Positions 10,345 through 22,379 of a stretch of DNA of 64,000 nucleotides are shown piece by piece. A model generated the notes under the pieces. The model worked only from the letters and a program-made list of their open reading frames with translations, was not told the origin of the DNA and did not search any database. A program made the position numbers and the translations under genes. Positions within the stretch are counted from its first letter, which is position 1. Each line of letters starts with the position of its first letter. Origin of the DNA: Budorcas taxicolor (Eukaryota > Chordata > Mammalia > Artiodactyla > Bovidae); assembly GCF_023091745.1 (NCBI RefSeq), contig NC_068913.1:18618001-18682000 (forward strand). The letters are read 5' to 3'.

Positions 10345-11235
10345 TTATATTTAAAAAAAAAGGTATGTAGACAAGAGTGTTCTAAGTTCCATTTTATGGT
10401 GTCATTTTAAGAATCCTATGCATCCACAGAAGTGTTGGCTACTGAGACTGTATGTAGGATTATTAACACTTTACTCTCTCTCTTTTGTGCAAGCTAATTA
10501 ATTTATAATCAATTACTGGAATAGTTAACACATATATCCATACAATATTTTGATAGAAATAGAATATGACGTGGTTGAGTTGCAAATGTATATTTTAATT
10601 TTTTATTTCCACTATCAAAGTTTTTTTTAAAACAATAATTGGTTGCTATGCAATAGTAGTTATTTCCATAGTGAGTTAGGGGAAGACCTACTCAAAACTC
10701 TGTACCTTTTCCCTACTCCTTTATAAAATTTGTATATCCTATTACATCCAAATATACAGAAAAGATTATGCAGATGGTACTATTCTGCTTAAATGACAAG
10801 CCTGGAATGATAAATGCCTCCGTTGGTCAATTAACCTCTGACAGAGCTTTCAGTGACTAAAAGAAATGCTGTGGAATACAGCCTCAAGTAGACTATAAAA
10901 CATGTGAATTAAAGATCTTCTGAAGAGGAGAGTGCTGCATTAGAAATCTACCAGCTCCTTTCAATTCTACAATTCCCCATTTCTCAGAACATTTACCAGA
11001 GCTTGAGCAGAAACTGGCTCATAACCAGTGTTCTTAACAAAGCTTTCCAACCTTTGTTATCACAAAAAGAGATTAAAAAAAAAAAAAAAGTCTGAAATGC
11101 TTCTTATGATTCCGGCATCATCTGTTATCCTAGATCAATGTCAAGCTAAGGATTTTTGGAAAGGATTTTGGCAAAGTGCAATTGTAGATTAACCCACAAC
11201 AATCCGTTAGATAAGTAACATAATGGGAGATTTAA
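10345..11235. other. Unassigned AT-rich DNA
   Basis: No recognised feature apart from a run of about 15 A at 11075-11089. Confidence 0.5.
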
Positions 11236-11352
11236 ACACTGAGTCAGAGGCCTAGACTTTAATCTTGAGATGACTGATTTTCTCTGTGACCTTCAATTAG
11301 TTACATAATCTTTTAGTTTGTGAATCTGTTATCTGTGATGTATGGGTACCAT
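11236..11352 (-). mobile_element. MIR relic
   Basis: 'gagtcagaggcctagacttt', 'tttctctgtgaccttcaatt' and 'tttgtgaatctgttatctgt' follow the antisense MIR order. Confidence 0.6.
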
Positions 11353-11841
11353 TTTTCTTTTTGTTGGTGTAAATATAGGAAATGCAAGGTGCTGTCCTTT
11401 CTCATGTTCTAGGGAGATCCAATCTTCTTAACATTTCTGCTCAGAGAACTCTTTCTCTTTAAGCACATCAGACTTCACTGCAAACAAAGGATGCATTAAA
11501 CCTGATAAGGAAAACCAGACCTGAAAAGGGCAAGAAACTTTCGGTAAAGAAAGTGCTGGCAAGCACATCATAGTGGGTGGGATGTACCATGGTTGGACAT
11601 TCGTAATGAATTAACATATCTTTGGGTCTTAGTCTCCATTGCAGCCTATAATTTATTGAATCTTGTAGAGCATAAATCTGACATTTCAGAATATAATCAT
11701 GTCATGCAGTTTCTTTTTGGCAGATTCTAATACTTTCTCTACTCTAGGTACTTCTTTCTGCAGAGGGTGTGTTGGCACCCAGCTTAGAATCCCTGACTTT
11801 TTCACTGCCCTGAAGGACCCTTGACCAAGTACTAGAATTTC

Positions 11842-12261
11842 CATCTTTTTCTTTTATTTTAAAAAATCATTTATTTATTTATTTATTTATGTTTGGCTGT
11901 GCTGGGTTAGTTGTGGTAAGCAGAGGCTACTCTTCCTTGTGGCTCTCAGGCTTCTCATTTTAGCGGTTTCTCTTGTTGTGGAACACGGGCTCTAGGTGTG
12001 TGGGCTTCAGAGTTGCAGCTCTCTGGCTCAGGAGTTGTGGCTAGTGGGCCCGAGGGTGCATGGGCTTCAGTAGTTACAGCGTGTGGCCTCAGTAGTTGAG
12101 GCTCCCGGGCTCTAGAGCACAGGCGCAATAGTTGTGGCGCATGGGCTTAGTCGCTTCTTGGCACATGGAATATTCCTGGATCAGCGATCAAATTCGTGTC
12201 TCCTGCATTGGCAGGTGGATTCTTTACCACTGAGCCACCGGGGAAGCCCCATCCTTTTCTT
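11842..12261 (-). mobile_element. CHR-2-type tRNA-derived SINE
   Basis: The insert 11855-12249 in antisense starts (right end) with the tRNA-like head 'ttctttaccactgagccacc' followed by 'ggggaagccc'. It continues through repeated 'agttgtggcgcatgggctta'-like units typical of the cetartiodactyl CHR SINE and ends in a (TTTA)n tail at 11871-11891. Flanks CATCTTTTTCTTT and CATCCTTTTCTTC (11842-11854 and 12250-12262) are an imperfect TSD. It pre-dates the Bov-tA copies by family age. Confidence 0.88.
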
Positions 12262-12409
12262 CTAAATGTCTCTTTACAATGGTTAGTAAGGATGGGGTTC
12301 ATTAGCATACTTTGCCAGTGTTTTGTGCTAATGTTACACTCAAGTCTGAGACTTCTGGTCATACACAGCTAACATGTTCTTTAATTATGCATTTTGTGGA
12401 TTCAGAATG

Positions 12410-12890
12410 CTGCATAGGGCTCTTCATGATTTGCTTCATGACAATGGCACTCTTTGTGCCGGCATGTTGCACTCTCAAATTTCCTGCTTTCATAGCAGCA
12501 AGCTAGTGATTCCCCACATGTGATGTGGTGCCTTTCATCGTTGCTTATTCATGGTTCCCTTTTTCTTGGGATGCTTATTCCCACACTCTGCCTACTTAGC
12601 TCCTTCTCATTCTGTACAGCTCTGCACAGACTTCCTCTTTTGTAGTTGATCTTTCCTAATCTCCTTACTTTTATCTTCAACTAAGCTAAGAGCCTTTCTG
12701 CACATTCTCTTAATATCCTGTAATATTTCTGACTGTACACCTCTCATCTTGTTTATGTTTATGTTTATATATATTAGCTCTGTTAGACAATGTTATCCTT
12801 GAAAACAAGACTAGAGTTTTCTTAATCTTTGTATTCCAGTACCTAGCACAGTGCTTGGCACACAGTAACTGATTAAATAACCATTAAGTG
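12410..12890 (+). mobile_element. L2 LINE 3' relic
   Basis: Follows the L2 3' end: 'ttcatggttccctttttctt', 'acagacttcctcttttgtag', a 'cttgaaaacaagactagag' section, and the terminal 'tacctagcacagtgcttggc' then 'acacagtaactgattaaat'. Highly diverged, no ORF. Confidence 0.65.
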
Positions 12891-12899
12891 ATAGGTGAA

Positions 12900-14986
12900 T
12901 TGGCCTACTTGGAAGGAAGAGGAAAATCACAGACTCAGGCAAATTTTCATGTACACTTGGTGTCCCAGTAACTATTTTTGGGGTAGCTGGGTACCCATGT
13001 GTGTGACTTTGGGCAAGGGAACAAAGGGAATGTTCACTGCATAAATGAAGCAGGATAGGGAACCGCTTGTTAGGCTAGAAATAAAGTCCATTTGTAGATC
13101 AGCAAGCCTACGTGGGAGGGGAAAATGGACTCAGGGATGTTGTCAACACAATAAGCTTCTTAATCATGCATTATGCATTCTTTAACTAGTATCTCATGTA
13201 AAGCAAAACAAAAAGACTTCCAGGTCTTCAGAGCTCCAAATTGCCATGGTAGCAGCACCACCATTCTTGGCTCTTTGTGGGATTGCAGGGGGAATGGCCT
13301 GACACTAGTAGGCAGATTGCCAAGGGGCTGGGAGAGGTTACTGAAGCATTTTATTACTGACACTGAAGAAATGATTATAGATCTTGAAGCTGGAGAACCC
13401 ACCATACCGTGGCAATGAGATTCATTGGTTTCTAGAGAGTTTCGTTGTAACTTTTAAAAAGAGATTTTTAAAAAATGATAGTCAAATGCACTTCAATGCA
13501 TTAAAAAGAATAACCGTTTTAAAAGTGAAAAGGTAGAAGCTGCTAGAGAGTGAATTCAAATCCATGCTTCTTAGCAACCAGACCAGATTTCACCCATAAA
13601 AGAAGACTAGAGAGCTACAATAATAATAATAATAAAAGCCTCTTTGGTCTCTAGAGAATATAAAAGCATATTAGAGAAAAAGAACCACTTGGAGTTCTTT
13701 AGATGAAAGGCACGGCATGGATGTAAAGTATTTTTATAAAAAGAGAAGGACAAGGAAGAAGTGATGTCTAGACTGGATAGGTTATCTTGGGTATATACGA
13801 GGATAAATGCCAAAGTCAAAATGAGAGAAGATCATGGACAACTAGGATCATTAAAATATTCAGAAGTTGTTATTGTTATTATTATCAAGACGAATATGAT
13901 CTTTTCCCCTCTAAATCAAAGTAAGGGAAATGAAAAGGGAGAATATGTGGATGACTTGGCAACTTTGAGAATATTTCCCTGAAAGGTTTTCACAGTGAAG
14001 CGAGATGAAAAGGTGCAAATATAAACGTCACTAATATATTACAGAGTTAGATGTCATCTATCTTCAGACTACATTTCAATGACATTCTACACAAAGACTT
14101 GGTTCTTAGTGACTCAACCAGGAAGGGAACACTGAGGCACTTACGCATTGTTCCTTGATAATTTAAGGCCAGAAGAGTCATCATAAGCACAATAGAACAC
14201 TTTAAAAAAAAAGGAAATAAAAAAGAACTCGAGACCAACCAAACTAACTTATTTTTTTTTAAAAAAAAGAGGAATGTCAGTGGCAAGAATATCACTTCTG
14301 GTGATATGATAGAAACAAATTTACTACTTAAACTAGAATGTTCTTTTCCTCTGAATTAAATGAAACCTTTTTGTGTTAGTGTAAAGAACGATGGGGTGTG
14401 AAAGAAATAATTCTATTCATATGCCAAAAACAATGCATAGAGTATATTCAGGGAGATTCAAGTATGCTCCAGTGGTATACAAAAAGAGTGATGGATTAGG
14501 ATAAAGAAGAAATGCACATCATTGTTTCCTGGATAAACAAACAACCTAAATTTGGAACTGGCATGTATAAATTTAGCAGAGATTTGATGTTTTGGTTTGA
14601 ACAGACTGTGGTGCAGTTGTTATCTGCCCAGGTTATTTTATAATGGCTGCATTTTCCCTTGAAGCCAGACCCCATATGGTATGGGAGGACAAAACCTCAT
14701 ATATCTCACTATCATTAGGCTAATGAGCTTGGTCAAGCCCATGTGCATTTAAATTCTGGGCAAAATTTAAGGCCAATCTAGTACTCTGTTCTAATTGCTT
14801 TGTACTGTTTTGGAAAGAAGGAATAAAAAGAACTAAGGAATGAATAAAAGTGGATCAAGTACATGAGGATCTATGTCAGAAATACTGTTACATTATCAAA
14901 GCAAGTCTAAGAAAAATTGTTTATACACATTATTTTAGAATTTTGTGGTCACAAAAAAAATTTAGTCAGATGTTTATGAAAGTCCA
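12900..14986. other. Unassigned DNA
   Basis: No recognised repeat family. Includes a short (AAT)n run at 13618-13635 and A-rich tracts near 14200-14270. The mirrored 81-codon frames at 13160-13418 on both strands, and the other frames here, show no domain, signal or codon feature that would support a gene. Confidence 0.5.
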
Positions 14987-14989
14987 GTT

Positions 14990-15201
14990 GTTTTTGTTGT
15001 TTAGTTGCCAAGTCATGTCTGACTCTTTGAGACTCCATGGACTGTAGTCTTCCAGGCTCCTCTGGCTAAGGGATTTCCCAAGCAAGAATGTTGGAATGGG
15101 TTGCCATTTCCTTCTCCAGATTATCTTCCCAACCCAGGGATCAAACCCATGTCTCCTGCCTTGGCAGATGTATTCTTTACCACTGAGCCCCCTGGGAAGC
15201 C
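14990..15201 (-). mobile_element. Bov-tA SINE
   Basis: Antisense Bov-A body ('agtcatgtctgactctttga', 'gggttgccatttccttctcc') followed by the tRNA-Glu-like head ('gattatcttcccaacccagg', 'ttctttaccactgagccccc'). The flanks AAAGTCCAGT and AAAATCCAAT are a weak TSD candidate. Confidence 0.93.
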
Positions 15202-15204
15202 ACA

Positions 15205-16327
15205 AAAATCCAATATGGAAATGCAAGACATTATACAATTGCTCCTTAAGTTTTCCTTTTATACACAAAAGTTTTCAGTTATTAAGTTAAGAGTTTAGAA
15301 AATTAAAGTGCACGGATGTTGAAAATAGGTTAGTTAGCTTAGTTCTGGAAAGTTTATTGATCTTAAAACAACTCTGAGACATTATGCCCAATTTATAATC
15401 ACTAAAAGCGTTAAATTGGTAGGAACCATAATGAATGCTTTTGGACCATAAGGTTTATAATGATTTACATGCAGTTGAGGAAGATATCATTTCATTCAAG
15501 ATCTTTGGATAGATTTTCAAAGCTAGTTAAAAATAGTAAAAACTCATTTTAACCTTGCTCTGTTAAATAATATTACAAGCTGTAATTTATTGAAATTACT
15601 GGAGTTGCTCTTTATATAGATAGTTAATAACTACCAAGTACTGTCTATAAAGTAGGGGGCACTGGTGAAAAATGTTCAAATTACTGTCCAAAAGCTAAAG
15701 TTACGATACAGTGCAGAGCAACACTCAGTAATAAGTGGAAGGATCATCTACAGCATATTACACGTGAGTCATTCAAAGGTGTGTGCAGAACGCCCTGCAC
15801 ATAGTTGGAGCTACACAGAGAAAGTAGAGAGTTTAGAAATTATCAGTATGTTTATCAGCTTAGGTAGTCATTGTGGATGATTTAAGTGCTACTACACTTC
15901 TTCTCTCTGAGAATTAGATATGCTTGCCCTAAATACCCTATAGAATAGTTTTAAGGTTATATGTCTCTTTGCCTGATTTGGCTGTACTTTGCTGAAAAAA
16001 AACGAGATGGTGGGTTGGTGAATGGTTTCCTCCCTCCACATTTCACCCCTACGTCTTAGAAGAAAATATACTATTAACTTTGCCAGAACAACTTACATTG
16101 TCAGGCTTACTGATAGTAGTTCAGTAGCATCACATTGATATAATATTACTATAACAGATAAGAGACTTCACATATGAAATCATTCCTACTAATAAATTTT
16201 CTAAAATTATAAGGGTTCAGTTAAATTCAATCCAATACTGAATGGAAAGCCAATTGAAGCATTAAAATTGTACAATGTTTTTATAATTACTATTCTTAAG
16301 ACATTTATTGCTGCATTTGTGCCTGCT
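15205..16327. other. Unassigned AT-rich DNA
   Basis: No recognised gene, repeat or RNA. Confidence 0.5.
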
Positions 16328-16469
16328 ACTGAATGTTGTGGGCTTCCCAGGGAGCTCAGTGGTAAAGAATCCCATGGACAAGTGAGCCTGGCGGGCTACA
16401 GTTCATGGGGTGGCAAATGAGTCAAATGCAACTTAGCTCCTAAACAACAACAGCAGCCACTCAATATTG
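16328..16469 (+). mobile_element. Internally deleted Bov-tA SINE
   Basis: The tRNA-like start 'gggcttcccagggagctcag' and 'tggtaaagaatcc' jump directly to the Bov-A end 'gcctggcgggctacagttca', so the middle (B box and first Bov-A part) is missing. Flanks ACTGAATGTTG (16328-16338) and ACTCAATATTG (16459-16469) are an imperfect TSD. Confidence 0.85.
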
Positions 16470-18095
16470 TTCCAAATGCAGTGTATTCCCGTGAATACTC
16501 TAAGACTTGACCAAAGTAAAAAACAACAAACAAATATTTTGAGGAAGTAATGCAAACAGAACTAGATATTAATAGCTTGATAGGATGTTTAGAAAAATAT
16601 ATTTATAAGCATAGGTAATAAAATTCATTAATGTTCTCATTAAGTTGTCAGTTTATCAGCAAAAGAAACATGCCCTCTCTTTAAAAATGTTGGACTGGCT
16701 TTTATGAGTACTGAATTTTTCAGTTCTCTTTTTGCCTGTGATGTTGAGCTGACGTCAAACTATTGAAGATTATGCATGATTTGACTTTATTTTGCTTGAA
16801 AGTACAAATGCAGGGATTTTTTTTTCCCAGCATGCCACTATTAGTAGAATTAGTACTATTTCAACTTTTCACTTTCAATACTTTGCTTCGAGTTGCTGTT
16901 TTGTTAGTAGTGTGTACATGAAATTGCCACTCACAAGCACTTTACCAATCTTCTGTCACCCCAGTACTGAGGTACTCTCGTGTACTGTGGTCAACATCCA
17001 CAGGGCCATGGATTATTGGATATTCTGATATTAACTCATTATAATTCTATTCCATTCTTTCCCAATGTTCTCTTGTCAGAAGCAAGTTATACTTTATAAC
17101 TCTAGTCAGGACATGAAAATCAGAATTCTAATTTTATGTCTTTCCATTATTTCAAATGTATTGGATCAAGATGGGCATTGCATGTTTCATAGTACTGATG
17201 GCCTCGGTCCCCTGGTCTGATAGAGGACATGTAGTTTACAGCATATTCTTTAGCACACCCTGCGATATCTAGGCACTCCTGTAAGCCCCAGGACCTCGTA
17301 TCTGCTGTCCAGGGAGCTGCCATTAGATGGCCGTGGCAAACTTGAAAATTGCCATGTACTTCCTTTTGTCTCCAGGAACTGGTAGCTGGGGAGTAGAGAT
17401 TTACTTATAATTGAAATTTTCTGTCTTCTAATTAATCTTTTTTGCTTAAAAGAAATATACTAAATTATAAAAATTACGTTTTGATGACTGAGCCAAGAAT
17501 TTTAGCCTGAGGAAGATTTAAAATATAAAACATGTCATGGCTCATCTATCTCACAACTCTCAGTATTTTTTCTAAAATTGCTATTTACTTCTATATTGGT
17601 GTTTTTGTTCACCTGTTTATATGTAAGTCTATCTGTAATTCTGTCTTTATGTCTTTTTTTTCTGAAAACCTCATTTCTGGCTACTATGAGGCTTACCTGA
17701 GGTGAATAGGATATCGGTCACTTTAGGGGCTAGACTTTGATTTTTATTATTTACACACTTAGTGGAAAGCCTCCTCTTTCCCAATGTAGCAGCTAAAACA
17801 GTGACTGGAACATGAAATCTCTTTGTTTTTGATTGCTCATGGTTCCTCTGAACTAAAAAACACTCTCCTCAAAGATGTCAGCTGTGTGGCTAGATTTCTT
17901 CTTATAAGTCAACACTGTGTCATTTAGACTTACTTGAAAACCTTCCTTCCCAGCATGAGAAAAGTTTCCATGGTGTACAGTTGGAAATATAAAATAGTGC
18001 TCTGCAGCCTCCAGAAATCTCCCAGTTTGCTAGAAAGTTTTCTTAATATAGATTTTTTTTCGAGACATACTTTATTTGAATGAACATTCTAGTAG
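16470..18095. other. Unassigned AT-rich DNA
   Basis: No recognised gene or repeat. A T-rich stretch occurs near 18050. Confidence 0.45.
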
Positions 18096-18102
18096 ATCAG
18101 TT

Positions 18103-18540
18103 GTTATTGCTCTTTATTCCTCAGTCGTGTCCAACTCTTTGTGACCTCATGGACTGCAGCACACCAGGCTTCCCACCCTTCACTATCTCCTGGAGTTTGT
18201 TCAAACCCATGTCCCTTGAGTTGGTGAAGCCATCCAACCATTTCATCCTCTGTCATCCCCTTCTCCTCCTGCCCTCAATCTTTGCCAGCATCAGGGTCTT
18301 TTCCAATGAGTCAGCTCTTTGCATCAGGTAGCCAAAGTATTGGAGCTTCACTTTCAGCATCAGTCCTTCCAATGAACACTCAGGACTGATCTCCTTTAGG
18401 ATGGACTGGTTGGATCTCCTTGCAGTCCAAGGGACTCTCAAGAGTCTTCTCCAGCATCACAGTTCTAAAGCATCAATTCTTTGGGATTCAGCCTTCTTTA
18501 GGGTTCAGTTCTCACATCCAGTACATGACTACTGGAAAAT
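18103..18540 (-). mobile_element. BovB 3' fragment
   Basis: Antisense BovB end. It opens with 'cctcagtcgtgtccaactct' and runs to 'cacatccagtacatgactac', which is the coding region near MYGCES. Frames are broken. Confidence 0.92.
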
Positions 18541-18789
18541 AGTACATAAATTACCTGGGAATGAATAGAAAAGGAGGCACATATAGTTTGGGAAAGATTC
18601 TTTACTGTTCAGGGCAATATCCATAGATATCTGCATGATTCTTTTTCACAATGTCATGGATTCATGTGTCTAGTATGCAGAAGAGTAATTAATAAAAATT
18701 TTACACACATTACCAGTGATGAATCTAGGTACTTGCACATGCAACTAAACTCACATGGACTCAGTTAATAATGATGAAGTGAATAAAAC

Positions 18790-19228
18790 AGTTATAACTG
18801 GACATGGAACAACAGACTGGTTTCAAATAGGAAAAGGAGTACATCAAGGCTGTATACTGTCACCCTGCTTATTTAACTTATATGCCGAGTACATCATGAG
18901 AAATGCTGGGCTGGAAGAAGCACAAGCTGGAATCAAGATTGCCGGGAGAAATATCAATAACCTCAGATATGCAGATGATACCACCATCATGGCAGAAAGC
19001 AAAGAAGAACTAAAGAGCCTCTGGATGAAAGTGCAAGAGGAGAGTGAAAAAGTTGGCTTAAAGCTCAACATTCAGAAAACTAAGATCATGGCATTTGGTC
19101 CCATCACTTCATGGCAAATAGATGGGGAAACAGTGGCTGACTTTATTTTTCTGGGCTCTAAAATCACTGCAAATGATAATTGCAGCCTGAAATTAAAAGA
19201 CGCTTACTGCTTGGAAGGAAAGTTATGA
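18790..19228 (+). pseudogene. BovB reverse transcriptase fragment
   Basis: An open frame that begins in non-BovB flank at 18755 and becomes BovB-like at about residue 12. It carries RT motif B (QGCILSPCLF, residues 31-40 of the frame) and motif C with an intact catalytic box (YADD, residues 72-75), followed by the 'GLKLNIQKTKIMA' and 'FIFLGSKIT' regions. It ends at a frameshift/stop just before the Bov-A2. The endonuclease and N-terminal RT regions are absent, so no functional RTE protein can be made. Confidence 0.85.
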
Positions 19229-19517
19229 CCAACCTAGCTGCTGCTAAGTCACTTCAGTCGTGTCCGACTCTGTGTGACCCCATAGATGGCAGCCCAGCAG
19301 GCTCCCCCGTCCCTGGGATTCTCCAGGCAAGAGCACCGGAATGGGTTGCCATTTCCTTCTCCAGTGCATGAAAGTGAAAAGTGAAAGTGAAGTCACTCAG
19401 TTGTGTCCAACTCTTAGTGACCCCATGGACTGCAGCCTACCAGGCTCCTCCGTCCATGGGATTTTCCAGGCAAGAGTACTGGAGTGGGGTGCCATTGCCT
19501 TCTGTGGGCCAACCTAG
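19229..19517 (-). mobile_element. Bov-A2 SINE inside BovB, 9-bp TSD
   Basis: Antisense dimeric Bov-A2 at 19238-19508: 'gctgctgctaagtcacttca' at the tail side and 'ggggtgccattgccttct' at the 5' end. CCAACCTAG occurs at 19229-19237 and 19509-19517. The host BovB reading resumes exactly after the second copy. Confidence 0.95.
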
Positions 19518-20032
19518 ACAGCATATTAAAAAGCAGAGACATTACTTTGTCAACAAAAGTCCATCTAGTCAAGGCTATGGTTTTTCCAGTAGTCATGTAT
19601 GGATGTGAGAGTTGGAGTATAAAGAAAGCTGAGCACCGAAGAATTGATGCTTTTGAACTGTGATGTTGGAGAAGACTCTTGAGAGTCTCTTGGACTGCAA
19701 GAAGATCCAACCAGTCCATCCTAAAGGAGATCAGTCCTGGGTGTTAATTGGAAGGACTGATGTTGAAGCTGAAACTCCAATACTTTGGCTACCTGGTGCA
19801 AAGAACTGAGTCAATGGAGAAGACCCTGATGCTGGAAAGATTGAGGGCAGGAGGAGAAGGGGATGACAGAGGATGAGGTGGTTGGATGGCATCACCGACT
19901 GAATGGACATGGGTTTGGGTGAACTCCAGGAGTTGGTGATGGACAGGGAGGCCTTCTGTGCTGCGGTTCATGGGGTTGCAAAGATTCGGAGATGACTGAA
20001 CAACTGAACTGAACTGAACTAAATAAAACCGT

Positions 20033-20275
20033 AGCATGTTATGAAGTGAAATCACTCAGCATGTCCGACTCTTTGAGACCCCATGGACAGTAGCCTGCAC
20101 CAGGCTCCTCCGTCCTTGGGATTTTCTAGGCAAGAGTACTGGAGTGGGTTGTCATTTCCTTCTCCAGGGAATCTTTCCGACCCAAGGATCGGACCCAGGG
20201 ATCGAACCCATGTCTCCCGCATTGATAGACAGACACTTTACCATCTGAGCCACCAGGGAAGTCCAAGCATGTCAT
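20033..20275 (-). mobile_element. Bov-tA SINE with 10-bp TSD
   Basis: Antisense SINE 20043-20265 with Bov-A body and tRNA-like head (ttaccatctgagccaccagg, 'gaagtcc'). An extra 'atcggacccagggatcgaac' shows a short duplication in the B-box region. Flanks AGCATGTTAT and AGCATGTCAT differ at one base. Confidence 0.92.
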
Positions 20276-20529
20276 TAAAATAACAGCAAATTAAAGCTAT
20301 GGCTAACTCAAGACATTCCCATTGAACTGACAACAAAGCTTCGTTCCCTAAAATTGTGGGAATGTGAAAGGACAATCACAGTATACCCTAGTGTTGTGTG
20401 ACAACCAAATTTCGTAACAGAAGAGTTAATTTCAGCTTCAGTGTGCTCTAGTAATGAGCCAACACATTTGTTTATGAACTGGGAACTTTAGAGACATTTA
20501 TAAACCATTCAAAAGAATACTTCAGTTTA

Positions 20530-20739
20530 GTACAGTTGCCCAGTTGTGTCCAACTCTCTTCACATCAGGTGGCCAAAGTATTGGACAACAGAGGATGAGA
20601 TGATTGGATGGCATCACCAGTGTGATGGACATGAGTTTGAGTAGACTCTGGGAGTTGGTGATGGACAGGGAAGCCTGGCGTGCTGCATTCCATGACATCG
20701 CAAACAGTCGGACATGGCTGAACGACTGAACTGAACTGA
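20530..20739. mobile_element. BovB 3' fragment with 5' inversion
   Basis: 20530-20584 reads as antisense BovB ('cagttgtgtccaactctctt', 'cacatcaggtggccaaagta'). At about 20585 it switches to sense BovB ('caacagaggatgagatgatt') and runs to the tail 'cgactgaactgaactgag'. The antisense part maps just upstream of the sense part in BovB, the geometry of a 5' inversion. It also contains a piece of the 3' tip. Confidence 0.82.
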
Positions 20740-20744
20740 GGTGG

Positions 20745-22285
20745 AAGTAGTATGTCAGGTTGTACTAAAGATAAACATTTTTTGTGTGTGAGGTAGTATT
20801 TGCTTAAGAATCTCAACTCCTAGGCTACATAGCAGGCCTAGTTTTCTTATGTAATACAAAGTCTTAAGAGCATCTGTAAATAGGGATTTCTCCCCAAAAT
20901 GGAGATATTTATTCTATTAGAGGGCAACACTGATTGTTTGAAAGTTGGGTTTGATGGTGGCTGGAATCTGTCTCATGATAACTTCTATTTATTTATGTTT
21001 TCCCTGGTAATAAGAGAGTTTGTATTGTTTTGCTGTGACACTTGTCTGAGTGTTTCAGGCCCAAGACATGGCCACATATGCATTAATTAACAAGGTTATA
21101 GAAATTAAATTCTTTGGAGTGAAGTCTTTCTCCTGCAGTCATTTGCATTAGAGAGATTGTACAGAAGATTTCTATCCAGAGAGAGCTGCCTCTCCTTTAC
21201 CTGGGAATTTTCTTTGAGATGGAAGTGGTCCAGGAAATGGCAGGGTTTATATTTATTTGCTTACCTAATAGGGAAGTAAGCAGACACATAGTGTAGTGTT
21301 CATCTCTGTTCTCAATCTCTGAGAATTTCCTCAAGAATAAGTATTGAGCATTCCAGAATGCAGAAGTTCCAACTCCTTCACCAGGCACTTTTGGAGTGCT
21401 TGAATACCTGATAATTTCTATATAACTTCCTACCATATGTACGAATGACTCTTTTGCTTCCTATCAGCATATTACTGGAGCACAAACAATATTCTGAGGA
21501 TGTAGTTATAACACTGGGAATTTGTCAACATAGTGATTTGTGATTATTTGTATCAGAAGCAGTCTAGAAGTCTTATCTATCTGAAGCAGTCAACCAGTAG
21601 GCAGTTTTTTAAGAGACAACCTAAAATGCTGAATAAGACTCGAAAATAGGAAAAATGCTTTGTCACTGAGGTGAAGGGAAACTTGGAGCCTGAGTGCTAT
21701 ACTCATTTCTTCAAAGGTTATGGGAATGACAGCCATTAGCAGGCTGAAGGTACAATTCTTTAAGAAGTAATACACAGCAGTCTTTGCTGCCTTTGCCCTA
21801 AAATCTCACATCACATTCCATTTAGTTAGACAGCTATTGAACTCAAAAGAACTTTAGAGTTTCTTTCAAGTTCTTTTTCTACCTTTCTCCTTTTGGTGTT
21901 ATAAATAAACTGAGTCTCTTGGGCACCATTTGAATTATTCTATTAAATTCTACAAGATCTTAGTAATTGGTTTCCGGGACTTACCTCATTATCAAGATGA
22001 CTGTTAAGTCTTAAGAGCAGTGCTGTGGTCATAGAACAGAGAAAATACAGACACATCAAGCTAGATAATTTGGAAGAAGAACCATTGCTCAATTATCTTC
22101 TGGAATGTTGGAGAGTATGTGAAAACATTAGGCTTAAATAAATCTATAGAATTTAAATAGATAGCTAAAGAAAATATTAAAATAAATCAATATCCTATTG
22201 ATGTATTCATTCTACTGACTTGTGTTTTGGAGCCATTTAAGTCTTTAATCAATGAAAAGATAAAACAGTTTTTTTTTTTTTTAAC
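20745..22285. other. Unassigned DNA
   Basis: No recognised gene or repeat. A T-run lies at 22270-22284 just before an L1 tail. Confidence 0.5.
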
Positions 22286-22286
22286 A

Positions 22287-22376
22287 ATTAAGAATACTGG
22301 CCCTGATGTATGGCAGAAACCAACACAATATTGTAAAACAGTTATACTTTAATTAAAAAATAAATAAATTAAAACA
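22287..22376 (+). mobile_element. Very short L1 3' end
   Basis: 'ctgatgtatggcagaaacca', 'acacaatattgtaaaacag' and 'ataaataaattaaaac' match the ruminant L1 3' tip with its A-rich tail. Flanks AATTAAGAATACTGG and AATTAAAACATATTGG look like a degraded TSD. Confidence 0.65.
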
Positions 22377-22379
22377 TAT

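Larger units (their letters stand above)
18782..20029 (+). mobile_element. 5'-truncated BovB LINE, split by a Bov-A2
   Basis: Sense BovB occupies 18790-19237 and 19518-20021. It starts in the reverse transcriptase region and ends with the repeated TGAAC tail ('gaactgaactgaactaaat'). The short repeat AATAAAAC occurs at 18782-18789 and 20022-20029 and may be the TSD. The Bov-A2 at 19238-19508 is a later insertion. Confidence 0.92.

Noticed and set aside
13160..13418. Coincident 81-codon frames on both strands
   Set aside because: No domain, no splice context, no repeat; mirrored frames of this size occur by chance.
18253..18441. Minus frame with RVPWTARRSNQSILKE
   Set aside because: This is a piece of the BovB ORF in a truncated copy, not a host gene.
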